Shown here: positions 26,901-36,755 of the stretch, piece after piece
Layout of the letters: each line of letters begins with the position of its first letter
Position numbering within the stretch: the stretch's first letter is position 1
Source: Maniola hyperantus
Taxonomy: Eukaryota; Arthropoda; Insecta; Lepidoptera; Nymphalidae
Assembly (NCBI RefSeq): GCF_902806685.2
Contig: NC_048553.1
Location: 6,183,099-6,247,098, forward strand
Reading direction: 5' to 3'
DNA: 64,000 bases
Translations under genes and position numbers: made by a program
The notes under the pieces: generated by a model
Databases searched by the model: none
What the model saw: only the letters and a program-made list of their open reading frames with translations
Told to the model about the DNA's origin: nothing

Positions 26901-28189
26901 CTTATACCTATAAGTATATTACGTTTTGCCGTCAAAATCCTCAAGCGCAAATGAAATCAAAATAAAAGGGTTATTTCAACGGAACGGACTTGTTGGGGCC
27001 CAAAATATTACACAATAAAAGGAATCTGCACGTAAAAAGTGGTCTCAAGAATGCATAATAGAAAAGGGCAAAAAGTGAGGAATATTTCCAGACAGTATTT
27101 GAATCGGCGGATGACGCTATTGCGTTTTTGTTTCAGGTTCCTAATATCTCTCAAGCTCTTCCTCGTCATGGGAATTTCCTGGATCTTCGAAATAGCCAGC
27201 TTTGCTCACGGCGAATCACACATTATATGGTAAGCGTTATTCATTTGATACTTTTTTTTCTATCATAGGTATATTCAGCGACATGTAATTCTCGATTTAT
27301 ATAATTAACCAACTAAATTGCAATAGCCAACTTCTTTCTGCAGTATGTCCGCCCACAGTATGCTCGTTATACACATGCTAGACACTCGCACAAAAGCATG
27401 CCAGTTACAAGCAAGAACGAGTTACTCGCATGTGCATTTGTATCGAGGTTCTGACAGTAGTTCACGTGCCAGGACAAGGCATTTCAGTAGATCGCAAGGC
27501 GTTTGATTTTTTCTCTTGAGGGGAAGTGGGACGGGAGACGCGCCAGCTACCAGCACGCAAAACACGCCGTGGTGTTTGCTAGTAGATCGCACTCTCAACC
27601 TCTGAAAAAATCTTTTAAATCTTTTGTGCTGGTTTTTATTTTGCATTTTTTGCGTCTAAGTATTCCAAGCTATAAAAAGTTTCTCCACTAATATAATCGC
27701 GATTTATATTATAACACTGTTAATTTCTTCATAAATTAATATTCATTTTGTGATCTTCAACTCGCACGTCACTGGCACGGTACGCAGCCTTTCTAGAAAC
27801 TGGCATACCATTCACAAGCATGTATATCACGCACTGTCATTCTGCTAGTACCTGGCATGCCAGCTTACCATTCACTGGCATGTGTATCACGGGCATTTCG
27901 AGTCACCAACCAATCTTCTGCGCTATACTAACTTCTTTTCGCGGATAGAGTACAGACCCTTGACAATCAAATTATTTGCAGGCGAATAATGGACATATTC
28001 AACTGCCTCCAAGGCGTAGTGATCTTTTTGATCCTGGTCGTATTCCGAAGGCGTGTCATACAAGGCCTGGCGAGCGACAACTGCTGTTTGTTCATCACTC
28101 GACCGTGGGCGGAGAAACTGAGTCCGGACGATGATGAAGACGATCAGGAAATGTTGGCTGATGATACAGTAGAGGTTAGACTTAATTAG
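11910..28189 (+). CDS. Methuselah-like GPCR (gene 2), complete, short ectodomain
   Basis: Nine exons: 11910-11924, 19618-19841, 20757-20939, 24326-24441, 24750-24828, 25947-26110, 26717-26861, 27137-27229, 27982-28189. They total 1227 nt (408 aa) and all phases agree. Exon 1 encodes only MFYFK; it was chosen because joining it to exon 2 gives a convincing signal peptide (MFYFKECLLLLLIASELA) and no in-frame ATG precedes the ectodomain in exon 2. The mature ectodomain is only about 95 residues, with Cys at 24, 25, 37, 47, 82 and 104. TM1 is near residues 117-137, followed by LPQMRDLQG, a TM3 with FSWMNVISIN, KPGIG..SCWF before TM5, and GISWIFEI in TM6. The tail is acidic (DDDEDDQE). By family it is a secretin-like receptor at the plasma membrane; the ligand is unknown. 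Exon 1 is the least certain part, because it is 7.7 kb away. Confidence 0.9.
12788..12878. mobile_element. MITE family K, partial
   Basis: ccgcaacaggtcgagatggg ... gatagcgcgggggctgtg; right end missing. Confidence 0.65.
12885..13075 (-). repeat. Family F repeat
   Basis: ccatactaatattataaatg ... gaaatcgcaggcatcggcta. Confidence 0.75.
13555..13729 (+). repeat. SINE-A body and GAT tail
   Basis: Starts at ggtgaaggaaaacatcgtga, ends in gtgatgatgatgat; the tRNA head is missing. Confidence 0.8.
13905..14145 (-). repeat. Family D repeat, diverged
   Basis: tgacctagagtcaagaaatg ... ggaacccttcgtgag ... gcttgaccagtttttt. Confidence 0.55.
15095..15290 (-). repeat. Family E repeat
   Basis: aggaaaaactgactaacaga ... 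cataagctagtt. Confidence 0.75.
15998..16228 (-). repeat. Family E repeat, interrupted; fused to family G
   Basis: aaaaggaaaagctgactgat ... ggggtaaaacaggg, with extra sequence at 16107-16142, then directly a family G copy. Confidence 0.65.
16230..16545 (-). repeat. Family G repeat
   Basis: cataccaaatttcaatcttc, acttcaggaagtaacc, cgaaaatacgacgaaacgct; the reverse complement of 48455-48720. Confidence 0.7.
16795..17062 (-). repeat. Family D repeat, partial
   Basis: gatcaagtggggtatcattt ... cacttggccgggttttt. Confidence 0.8.
17410..17640 (+). repeat. Family F repeat, full
   Basis: tagctgatgcccgcgacttc ... cttttgtatttataataagg. Confidence 0.85.
19419..19603. mobile_element. MITE family I, copy 2
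   Basis: tacagtacgcggccgaaagt ... tactttctgccgcgtactgt; ends 14 bases upstream of gene 2 exon 2. Confidence 0.9.
19874..20038. mobile_element. MITE family K
   Basis: actatagttcgcgataggtc ... catctcgacctgccgcgcac; interior gcgggggctatgcgggtg. Confidence 0.8.
20118..20345 (+). repeat. SINE-B body
   Basis: Reads ggtgggaggctacggccgtg through ccaccagatgagattgcaat in the element's own orientation. Confidence 0.75.
20418..20746 (+). repeat. SINE-A, tRNA-derived, abutting gene 2 exon 3
   Basis: tRNA-like head (ctatcggttaagacg ... ggtttgatcct), then the common body and a catgatgatat tail. The tail ends ten bases before the exon at 20757. Confidence 0.85.
20985..21312 (+). repeat. Family F repeat with internal duplication
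   Basis: agacgatgcaacgacttgat ... tttcgcatttgtaac; the tcccgtgggaactctt block is present twice. Confidence 0.7.
21530..21868 (+). repeat. Two head-to-tail family F variants
   Basis: ctagctgatccccgcggctt occurs at 21531 and 21708, each followed by ttttaaagatcccgtatagc, the same ~170-base unit with few differences. Confidence 0.8.
21926..23702 (+). repeat. Three-copy tandem array of a ~450-base unit
   Basis: Each unit starts caacgggccgtgcagcagaa: 21926, 22646 and 23096. The core ~440 bases are almost identical (single-base changes, e.g. near 22853/23303). Units 1 and 3 end with ctttcgaatggtgaaagaat, an (AAAC)n run and cctctttataatattagtgt; unit 1 has that ending twice (22381-22525 and 22528-22645). 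Unit 2 is cut short, joining unit 3 directly. It is in gene 2 intron 3. No ORF. Confidence 0.92.
23883..24085 (-). repeat. Family E repeat
   Basis: aaatcgaaagctgactgact ... cgagcataaactagtt. Confidence 0.75.
24570..24662. mobile_element. Small foldback element with perfect 13-bp hairpin
   Basis: attccggcgcttc (24595-24607) pairs exactly with gaagcgccggaat (24616-24628); outer gttgtgcaacacat / atgtgtggcacaa also pair. Upstream of the gene 2 TM3 exon. Confidence 0.8.
24877..25142 (+). repeat. Family E repeat with (GTCA)n
   Basis: ctagcttatgctcgcgactt ... a ~60-base gtca microsatellite, ending ccttttatatatatatatag. Confidence 0.85.
25160..25461. mobile_element. Harbinger-like MITE with perfect 27-bp TIRs
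   Basis: Left end gagcgatcacgcactcatcc... is an exact inverted match over 27 bases to the right end ...gcactcatcc complement. Flanked by TAA on both sides (25157-25159, 25462-25464), a TWA target duplication as in PIF/Harbinger. In gene 2 intron 5. Confidence 0.88.
26245..26440 (+). repeat. Family F repeats, diverged
   Basis: gatgatgcccacaacttcgt and a second start atgctcgcgacttcatcc at 26386; gene 2 intron 6. Confidence 0.65.
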
Positions 28190-29440
28190 GCAGGTAATTA
28201 TAATTTTTAAAAGAATATACCTACATTCAAATTACGAATTTATATAATTAATGTACACATCTAATTACTAATATTTACCTATAGCATATAGGTAAGATAT
28301 CTGAAATTTAAATTATAAGCAATTGTAGGTCTAATCGTTGAACTATTGTCGTAACCTCTCAAAATTCGTGATGGAGAAAATTAGTCATTTGTAAAAATAA
28401 GCCATAGGTATTCTAATAATAATGTACAGTCGAGTCTATTCAAGTAAAGTAAGTAGATTACTTATAAATTATATGAGTTAAAAAAATTAAACACCAATAA
28501 GTAATGTAATTTCTTCTATCATAATTAATGATGTCTCACTATTAAATAAGTAATAAGCTAATAAGTAATATGTTTTTCTATGTATATTTTAGTAGGTTCT
28601 TTAAAAATCGCTTGTTGTTTCCACGAAAATTATTTTACTGTTTTAAGTACTTATACCGAAAGATATGCTATTTTTATGGCCTATACCTGCCTACTTGTCT
28701 ATCTTAAAATAAGTTTGTTTTACTCTAATTATAACTAAGTATACAAGTACCAGAATAAAATTAATTTTATAATTTATAATATTCTTTAAGATCATTCTGT
28801 TTTACGTATCCGACCAATTATTATTATTATTTAATTCTATTTTTTATTCATTCAATGTAATCCAAGTTCGATAATCGTTATCTTTTTGTTGATTAAAAGA
28901 TCTCAAATGATTTATTGAACTCTTAAGTACCTAATTCTAATTAATTGAAAATTTATTTAAATATCGAAGACAAGTATGCCAAATCAGTTTAAATTTTATT
29001 AAATGTGCCATATTTTATGCCTACAGCTATTTATGTAAAATTAAATTAAATAAGCGTATTATGCATTACGAGTAACATTTGTTTCATTTACATTTACAAT
29101 ACGAATAATTACTTATTATTGTGTAACTAAATAGGTAAGGTAAGTATAATAAACTTCTAGTTAGGTACTACCTACCCGTAGTATAAGGACGTGTATAAAT
29201 TGTATTTTAAAAATGTGAACTAGATTATTAACGTACTTTTTGTTCATTGCGATTTAAAAATAAATTAAATTGAACTCTGCAATGAAGTAAATGCATGTTG
29301 ATTATTGAGAATTTAAGTAGTAAGCAGAGCAGAGCGCATGCTGTTTATGTTAGTAAAAATGATGATAATTAAAGTATTCAATCTTTGTTTCCAATCCAAC
29401 GTTTGGAGCAACCCTATTACCAAAGTACTCTGTACAGCAA
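28190..29440 (+). other. Probable 3' UTR / flank of gene 2
   Basis: AT-rich sequence free of the usual repeats follows the gene 2 stop. Candidate polyA signals AATAAA are at 28754 and about 29258. No ORF of note. Confidence 0.45.
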
Positions 29441-29443
29441 CCT

Positions 29444-29554
29444 TACCCTATCCGCGGAATGAAGTTATAGTATAGCGCTGTTACGTAATACAAAATATGA
29501 TAGAACCAAACAGAGACCGCTATACTAAGTTCATTCCGCGGATAGGGTATAGTA
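29444..29554. mobile_element. MITE family L
   Basis: taccctatccgcggaatgaa at the left, ttcattccgcggatagggta at the right. Confidence 0.85.
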
Positions 29555-29679
29555 CCTAGGAAAAGTCTGCTGTTGGATGATGGAACGAGTATAGAATAAA
29601 GGTAATTAGTAGAAGTCGAAGACTGCGCCTCGACCACTGACCTCTATGAGAAGATCCTTTATCTAATAAAATATTATAT

Positions 29680-29866
29680 AAAAGGAAAAGGTGACTGATC
29701 GATCAACGTACAGCTCAAACTGCTGGACGGATTGGGCTGAAAATTGGAATTCAGATGACGTAGGCATCGGCTAAAAAAGGATTTTTGAAAATTCAACCCC
29801 TAAGGAGGTGAAATAGGAGCTTGAGTGTAGTTCACGCGGACAAAGTCCCGAGCATAAGCTAGTAAC
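29680..29866 (-). repeat. Family E repeat
   Basis: aaaaggaaaaggtgactgat ... gagcataagctagtaac. Confidence 0.8.
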
Positions 29867-29935
29867 TAATAAAACAGTATATTATATCTTTTGTTAGAAC
29901 AAACCGGTTAAGTGCGAGTCGGACTCGCATACGAA

Positions 29936-30014
29936 GGGACAGAGACAATGCGCTACAAATCCGCTATCTCCTTCTAAAGGTCTATGTACATTACTTTCTG
30001 CCGCGTACTGTAGA
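29936..30014. mobile_element. MITE family I, right half
   Basis: gggacagagacaatgcgcta ... tactttctgccgcgtactgt. Confidence 0.75.
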
Positions 30015-30019
30015 CCTGA

Positions 30020-30504
30020 AATACCTACGATTTTACCACAGGATTTTACCGTGCATTACCTATACACCACAGAAGCACATCTTGGCATAGCATAGAGCAC
30101 AGGCATAGAGCACTATTTCAAATCAACTATTTTATATACTATGGCTCTACTATGACAACTATCTTTACTCTATGGAACAAATCATGAACAAACGTCATTG
30201 TCAACTGCCAAATGTCAATTTTACTTTCAATCGAATCGTTTGTGGACGAAGTGTTGTTTTTTGTAAATGGTTTTCCTATTAAAATAATAATTCGCAAATA
30301 AAGTACAAAATATGAGCTGCAGCAACGAAAATAAATGGAATATAAGATAACCTGTTTCCCGTGCTCTAAAGGTTACATAGTAAATTAGAAGTGCCTTTGC
30401 GTGCCTTGTGTAATAGAAAAGTTCGAACAAAAAGTTTAAATGCACCATACTTTTGTATGTGGTGTAACGATTTAATTGGATTTAAAATTGGTTAATAAAT
30501 TAAA
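30020..30504 (+). promoter_or_regulatory. Likely promoter / 5' UTR of gene 3
   Basis: Repeat-free sequence just upstream of the gene 3 ATG. It contains clustered gtcaactgccaaatgtcaat-type TGTCA motifs (about 30195-30220), similar to those in the AQR/zinc-finger intergenic. The transcription start was not located. Confidence 0.35.
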
Positions 30505-33500
30505 ATGATACTTGTTTATACAAAAACATTAGTACTCTTAATATGGGTAACTGCGGCCGGGGCGGAAGTAGGGGATGATGATCTCAACGAAGTATCTGAC
30601 CAGGTTTATGCAGTGAAAATAAATAAATGTTGCGAACTTAACCAAATCATGGTCGACTCTGTTTGCAGATTAGTGGAACTCTATAATCAAAGTAAGTATA
30701 CAAATACTAAGTACTGTATTGTCTAATTATTTATAAATGCAGTAAGTACCTATACAAGTTGTTAAATTATCTCATTGAATTGTAAATGAAAATTGAAAAT
30801 AATAATCTAAGTAGAACATAGTTACCTGACTTGATGTAACTATGATCTACTTAAACATGAGATTAAATGTGTTAACCTAAATGTGACCCGGGCCCCGATT
30901 CTCTAGTCTCTCTCTAAACTAAATTTAGAGTATCTGCATCCTTTTCTTTTTACTAATGCTAAAAAAGGAACGGAACATGACTTTCACATTTAAAGACTCT
31001 AAATTTTAATGCACAATACAAATTTAAACAGTAGGTTCGCGAGTGCGTGCTAAAATCACGGATTTTACCATCTAAAAATTAAATTTAGAAATGTCAAACT
31101 GCTTCTGTCCTTTTCATATTACAATAGTAAGAAGAGGGTGCGAACACTCTAAAATTAGGTTGTGCTTAGAATCGGTGCGATAACAAGCCTAAAATTGATG
31201 TATTGTTACTAATACACTGCTGTATATTATCATAATTCTTGCTGGATATTGAAATAGTTATTCTAGCTACGACAGAAGTGACTCACTAGGATAAACTCTG
31301 AGACAGTATAACATAAATATTACAGTAACAGCAGCTGTCGTGTAAAATTACAAGAGAAGGTTATTAAGGCTGCTCACCATTTGTTCAACATATCAAATCT
31401 CATGATTTTACAGCAGCCATAGCTCAATCACTGTTGGGTTTTGTATGGATGTGACAGATTTAGACCAATTGCTATATTATTTATTGACTGGCCCTACTCA
31501 AGTGGAATTTTTGAAAATCCATTAATTATGGTGGATTAGAATAATTATTAGAATTTTATTTATTGATCTGATAATAAGAACAATTTTGCATGCCAGAAAT
31601 GGCTGATTACGTTGATATTTACTTGTCCTAAAAAAATCTAGCATGCTAGAATACATGTAACAATGGTAGTAATTTTTTTTAGCAATCTAAAGGATTTATG
31701 GTTTATGAGGGGTCCATGTTATAGAGAAAACCTATAATATATGCACAATCTGAAGTTTTTAGATTCAGCAGTTTGAGCTATATTATGTTGCTGTGCTAAC
31801 GAAAAAGGCTGCCTTTATACACTTAAATTATGCTAAAATTAAAACTAGTCCAGGCATCAAGAATGTATCTACTTTGTTGTATCAATCAGTTTGTTCTGTT
31901 AAATAACTAGATACAGCTGTATTTAAATTTCATATTATGTTACTTTAACTTTTAAATATTAAATATATTAAAATCTAAATTAAAAGTACTTAAAAAATAT
32001 TAAATTAAAACATACAAACTTAAATAAACCTTACTAGCTTAAAATTAAACATTGTCAAAAAGTCTGCCCCTGGTTGCCCCTGAGCCAAAGGTGCCCAGCC
32101 CATTAAGCTGGCACCATTGCCATGCTGAATGAATGCCAGCTTTGTTTTATAAAACAATGGAGAATAATTTGTGGTAAATATGAATTTATATAATTAGGTG
32201 TGTGGGAGCCACAGTTTAAGACTGAAGATGGTAAGGATGCGACAGTGAAACACTTTAACTATGTGACTGGAATACCAGACTGTGCAACGACACAACAGCG
32301 ACCAATATTTGATTTGGGAAAATCTGAAGATGAGTAAGTATGGAATAAACTACAACAATATTTTTTATGCTTAAAAGATACATCTTTATAAGTTGAATGT
32401 GTACAATTAGTTTAGCGAACAATGGGGCTGGCATTCTCTTTTTTAAAGTAAAGCCCCAAAAATTATAGAATTAAAACAAAAACATTTTAATGTACTATTT
32501 TTTTGGAGGTTTAATCGGTACTCTTGTGGGACTAGAATCTAGATGCTAAGCTTGGGAGGCTGCATGGATTCAGGTTTTTTTAAGATCCTTAGTGAGATTC
32601 TATAGGTAAAACCAATGCATAAACGGAAGTTTCTAGACACAATGATTGAGCTGTATGCTGACAATTATGTTAGTCAATCAGTTTTACCTTATACAGTAAC
32701 TGAAGATTATTTGTAGCAAAAAATTCTAAATGTGATGAATTGTGCCATTTTAATTGCCCTTATTAAACAACCAATACAAATCTGTAATAGTCTAGTGGTT
32801 AAGATCTAACCTTTAGAAGTTATGTGCATTTTAAACAATTAATATCACTTGCTTTAACGGTGAAGGAAATATGGTGAGGAAACCTGCATGCCTGAAAGTT
32901 CTCCATAATGTTCTCAAGGGTATGTGAAGTCTGCCAATTTGCACTTGGCCAGTGTGGTAGACTATGGCCAAACCATTCTTATTCTGAGAGGAGACCTGTG
33001 CTCAGTAGTGAGCTGACAATGGGTTGATCATTGATATAAACAATATTATGCCTACAACATCTAACATTAATGATTTTAGAATAAAACCGGCCAAGTGCGA
33101 GTCAGGCTCGCGCACTGAGGGTTCCGTACTACAATCGTATTTTATGGACATTTTGCATGATAAATCAAAAACTATTATGCTTAAAAATAAATTAAAATCT
33201 GTTTTAGAATGTACAAGTAAAGCCCTTTCATATGATACCCCACTTGGTATCTTACTTTGAAAGTTGAAAATAGTAATATTTGTTCATGAAAACATTTTAA
33301 TTTTTTTCTTGTGATGTAACCACAAATTCATGGTTTTCAGATTTTGCCCCTCAGTCTGCTATAAGACCTACCTTCCTGCCAAATTTCATGATTCTAGGTC
33401 AACAGGAAGTACCCTATAGGTTTCTTGACAGACAGACAGACAACAAAGTGATCTTATAAGGGTTCCATTTTTCCTTTTGAGGTATGCACCCCTAAAAACC

Positions 33501-36500
33501 TATTAAATAACCTAAAATATTTCCATTTCAGACTGAGCCTATTAGAAGATGGACGTCTACAGCATTTGATACACCATCAGCACAGTTCTGATCACATCAG
33601 GGATGATCCACTCATGACTAACACATATAGCATCCATGAAGCCATAGCTATTCCTGAGGTTAAGGAGCCATCGTCTTATATTCATGATCAAGCTAAATAT
33701 TGCATGGATAAGGTTAGTTAATATCAATAATAGATAATTTTAGCGTTTAAACTATCGTGAGTGATTTCCATTGTACATATCTCTAACTGACTGACGTCTA
33801 AACCGCGACGCGTGCGCGAACTGAGTAAGGACCCGGAAGGTTTCGAAACTAGTCGGGCTTACGTCGACTAAACACGTGAGTAAATTCATCATTCATCTCT
33901 TTCACTAAAATTGATTCACTGTAGATTAACCGCCCATAGTACGCGGCAAGTTGAGATGGCAGTAGTCGGACTATGAGGCGGATGGACGCCCCGCTCACCC
34001 GCACCGAGTTAGCGCGGGGGGTGTGCGGGGCGTTCCCTCCCCGATTGTCATCTCGACCTGTCGCCAACTATAGTTGACCCACAACAGAGTGTATTGAATT
34101 GCAATTTTGTCTTGATAAAATTGCATAATCTAATTTTGTATTAGATAAGAGTTCTTCATAATGGTTAAGTCAATTAAAATTGTAGCCTTTATAACAAAAA
34201 AATTGTTTCCAGATATTTATTACAAGCTCGAACATAACAGGTCAATACGCATTAGTGTGCATCCCAGAAGTTATTATAAATTGGAAAGATACAAGTTTTC
34301 TGATGAAGAAAATTCTAAATCCACTTTTCCACGCCATTGCTATGGTATTATATCTGCTGGTGGCCATAATATACTTTGTGTTACCAACGCTACGGGATTT
34401 GGCAGGCAATATAATAACTACCATTACTATGTGTTTGATAGTCAGCCAGGCAGCCGATCTGGTTAGGATATTCACAGAATTGAGCAATCATGTTAGCTTT
34501 ATGGTTACAGGTGAGTTTCGTTTACTCTATCTTAATTTAATTAAGTTAGTTAGTTAATGAATCATAATATATCTATATCTATAAAAGAAAAAGCTGACTG
34601 ACTGACTGATCTATTAACACACAGCTCAAACCACTGGATGAATCGAGCTGAAATTTGGCATGCAGATAGCTATTATGACGTAAGCATCCGCTAAGAAAGG
34701 ATTTTTGAAAATTCAACCCCATAAGAGGGTAAAATAGGGGTTTGAAATTTACGTAGTCCACGCGGACGAAGTCGCGAGCATAAGCTAGTTAAGAATGTTT
34801 TTCTAATAATTGATTTATTTTTGTATTGCAGACATAATTTTGTACATAAGTCTTTTGGGAGCATTCTTCTGGCTAAACAGTTTTGGATTCTACATCTGGA
34901 AGACATTTAAGTAAGTTTTTAAATTGAAAGAAAATTTTTGATATACCTACAATCTACATGCCCTATTCTCCATAATTCCAAAAATATTACTTTCTCGCTA
35001 ACACTGGTAGATGCCCATTGTGCTAGGGAAAATGTGTATATTATGCTATAATTTAAATGAAAAAGAAAGGAAGAACTATTGTTCAAGCTGATATTAGTTT
35101 GTCTTGCAGGTCTAGAAATGTCTTCTTGCGCGTAACAGATGTGCGTAAATACTGTTACTATTCAAGTGTAGTTTGGTTCGCTGTTGGCGTGATGGCCGCT
35201 ATGGCGATATGTGCACATTTCCTACTGGACTCTGGCTCAAACCCTTACAAGAAGATGAGGCTCTCTAACACGATTATACTTGAAGATGTTGAACAAGAAA
35301 CTATAGGTAAGTGTTAAGAAACTAAAGTTTGCACAAATCGCCTTTGGCCGCGTCACAACTGGTTTCAATATTAGTTTATTACCCTACTATTTATCTTTCA
35401 CTCTCACGACATTAAATGAAATTGTGAATGTTAACTGCGACAGTAATAATTTAAGATTTAGGCCCTCTTGTACAAAGACAGTTAAACTTATTTAGTTGTA
35501 TGATGTCCATGTACAGTCCGTACAAAATGACTTCTCACGCGCCATTTTGACTATGGGTCTAAACCTTTAAAATAAGGACTAAAAATCGTACATTTGACAC
35601 AGTTAAAATGGCGCGTGAAAACTCGTTTTTCACGAATTATACTTTGTAATACTGTCACTTTATAACAAGAGCATATTATGTAGCTGTCAAAAAATGACAG
35701 CATAAAAAACTAAATCAGTGGTCCTTGTGAAAGTGTGCCTTACTGAATTGAAATTTTGGATTTAAATTCGTACTATACCGTTAAGATATTAAAGGTACAA
35801 GTCCGAGATGGGCTGCAGACCGCAAACTGCAAGCGACACCACTGGTTTCTATGAATCTGTATGAAATTGATTCCGAGTGTGGCAATACCTGCAGGCCACA
35901 GACTGCATACAGATTCACAGAAACGAGTGGTGTCGCTTGCAGTTTGCAGCCCATCTCGGACTTGTACCTTAATTATTTTCTGAGGTTGGCATCCTGGGAG
36001 CGGCGACATCTAAGGTTGGGACTTGAGGGATTGTAAAATGATTAGACTGGAACGCTTATTATTTATAAGACTGCTTTATTAGTACACTTTGATATGTGGT
36101 ATTAATTATCGTATTTTGTCCTTTTCAGGATGGCTGGGTATCGCTGTATTTTTTACGCCTGTTGCGTTCACAATTATCTTCAATCTTTTCTTTTACGTCA
36201 CAACACTTAAAGTTATCAAACGTATAAACATATATGGACGAATACACTACAAGCTTAAAGGATGGTATGTCATTTTTTTATTTATACAATATGCATAGAG
36301 TTACAATACTAATTTTAAAAATTGCAGAATATTGTGAATGTTATGTACTTTTTTATTAATATTTACAGACCCTTTCTTACTAGTTTTAGATTTTTAGTTG
36401 TAAACACTGTGCATACCATCATCTTAGTCTGTACCCATAGTTTTCATATTTTTACTAATACAGATTGTTCTATAGTGGTTAAATAATTTCTTTCAGTTTC

Positions 36501-36755
36501 GACCTATTCATGCAGCTTTTCCTAATAATGACAACAGCTTGGTTATTCCTTTTGCTATCCTGGCTGAACTTCGATGGACTCTTCTACGCACACATAGTCG
36601 TGAATCTATTGCAAGCTATCTTTATATTTTATGTGTGCATAGTCAGACAATCGCACGTCACTTTTTTGTTGAGAAAAAGCTGCTGTTACGCCGAGCCTAT
36701 ACCAACTGGAGAATGGGGTGATGAAATGACGCATATGAATGGTGGGAATTACTGA
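30505..36755 (+). CDS. Methuselah-like GPCR (gene 3), complete, divergent (Mthl5-type?)
   Basis: Eight exons: 30505-30691, 32198-32333, 33532-33712, 34213-34510, 34832-34910, 35110-35306, 36129-36264, 36497-36755. They total 1473 nt (490 aa) with all phases consistent. The start MILVYTKTLVLLIWVTAAGA is a signal peptide. The ectodomain (about residues 21-200) has KCC...C near 41-53, a His-rich stretch in exon 3 (HHQHSSDH) and an NIT glycosylation site before ALVCIPE. TM1 is about residues 203-225, followed by LPTLRDLAGN, the cognate of MRDLQG. TM3 has FFWLNSFGFY. The KPGIG motif of genes 1 and 2 is absent. The TM1/TM2 and TM6/TM7 introns of genes 1 and 2 are missing, while the 79-nt TM3 exon is kept. 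I recall the KINKCC / IMVDS.C pattern from Mthl5-like proteins, but this is memory, not a search. A possible polyA signal AATAAA is at 36821. Confidence 0.9.
30692..32197 (+). other. Gene 3 intron 1
   Basis: Non-coding. It contains one probable foldback element (30895-31190) and otherwise AT-rich unique sequence. Confidence 0.6.
30893..31190. mobile_element. Probable foldback element R
   Basis: ccccgattctctagtctctc at the left, cttagaatcggtgcg at the right; inner aaatttagag arms; imperfect. Confidence 0.5.
32785..33042 (+). repeat. SINE-A
   Basis: Degenerate tRNA head (tagtctagtggttaagat), body tgctttaacggtgaagga, end gggttgatcattgat. In gene 3 intron 2. Confidence 0.8.
33083..33497 (+). 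repeat. Family D repeat, full length
   Basis: aaaaccggccaagtgcgagt ... gtatgcacccctaaaaac; ends 35 bases before gene 3 exon 3. Confidence 0.85.
33735..33887. mobile_element. MITE family J, copy 2 (one arm)
   Basis: actagtcgggcttacgtcga ... cacgtgagtaa and tttaaactatcgtgagtgat; the left arm is replaced. Confidence 0.65.
33930..34075. mobile_element. MITE family K
   Basis: ccatagtacgcggcaagttg ... catctcgacctgtcgccaac; gene 3 intron 3, next to a J element. Confidence 0.8.
34577..34790 (-). repeat. Family E repeat
   Basis: ctataaaagaaaaagctgac ... gagcataagctagtt; in gene 3 between the TM2 and TM3 exons. Confidence 0.85.
35515..35648. mobile_element. Foldback element S
   Basis: tctcacgcgccattttgact pairs imperfectly with ttaaaatggcgcgtgaaaac; gene 3 intron 6. 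Confidence 0.6.
35788..35970. mobile_element. Foldback element Q
   Basis: taaaggtacaagtccgagat / atctcggacttgtacctta; inner tgcaagcgacaccact arms also pair. Nearly perfect hairpin. Confidence 0.88.

Noticed and set aside
34161..34212. ATG at 34161 as a separate start for gene 3
   Set aside because: It lies in intron 3; the frame that matters enters at the 34213 acceptor in phase with exon 3.
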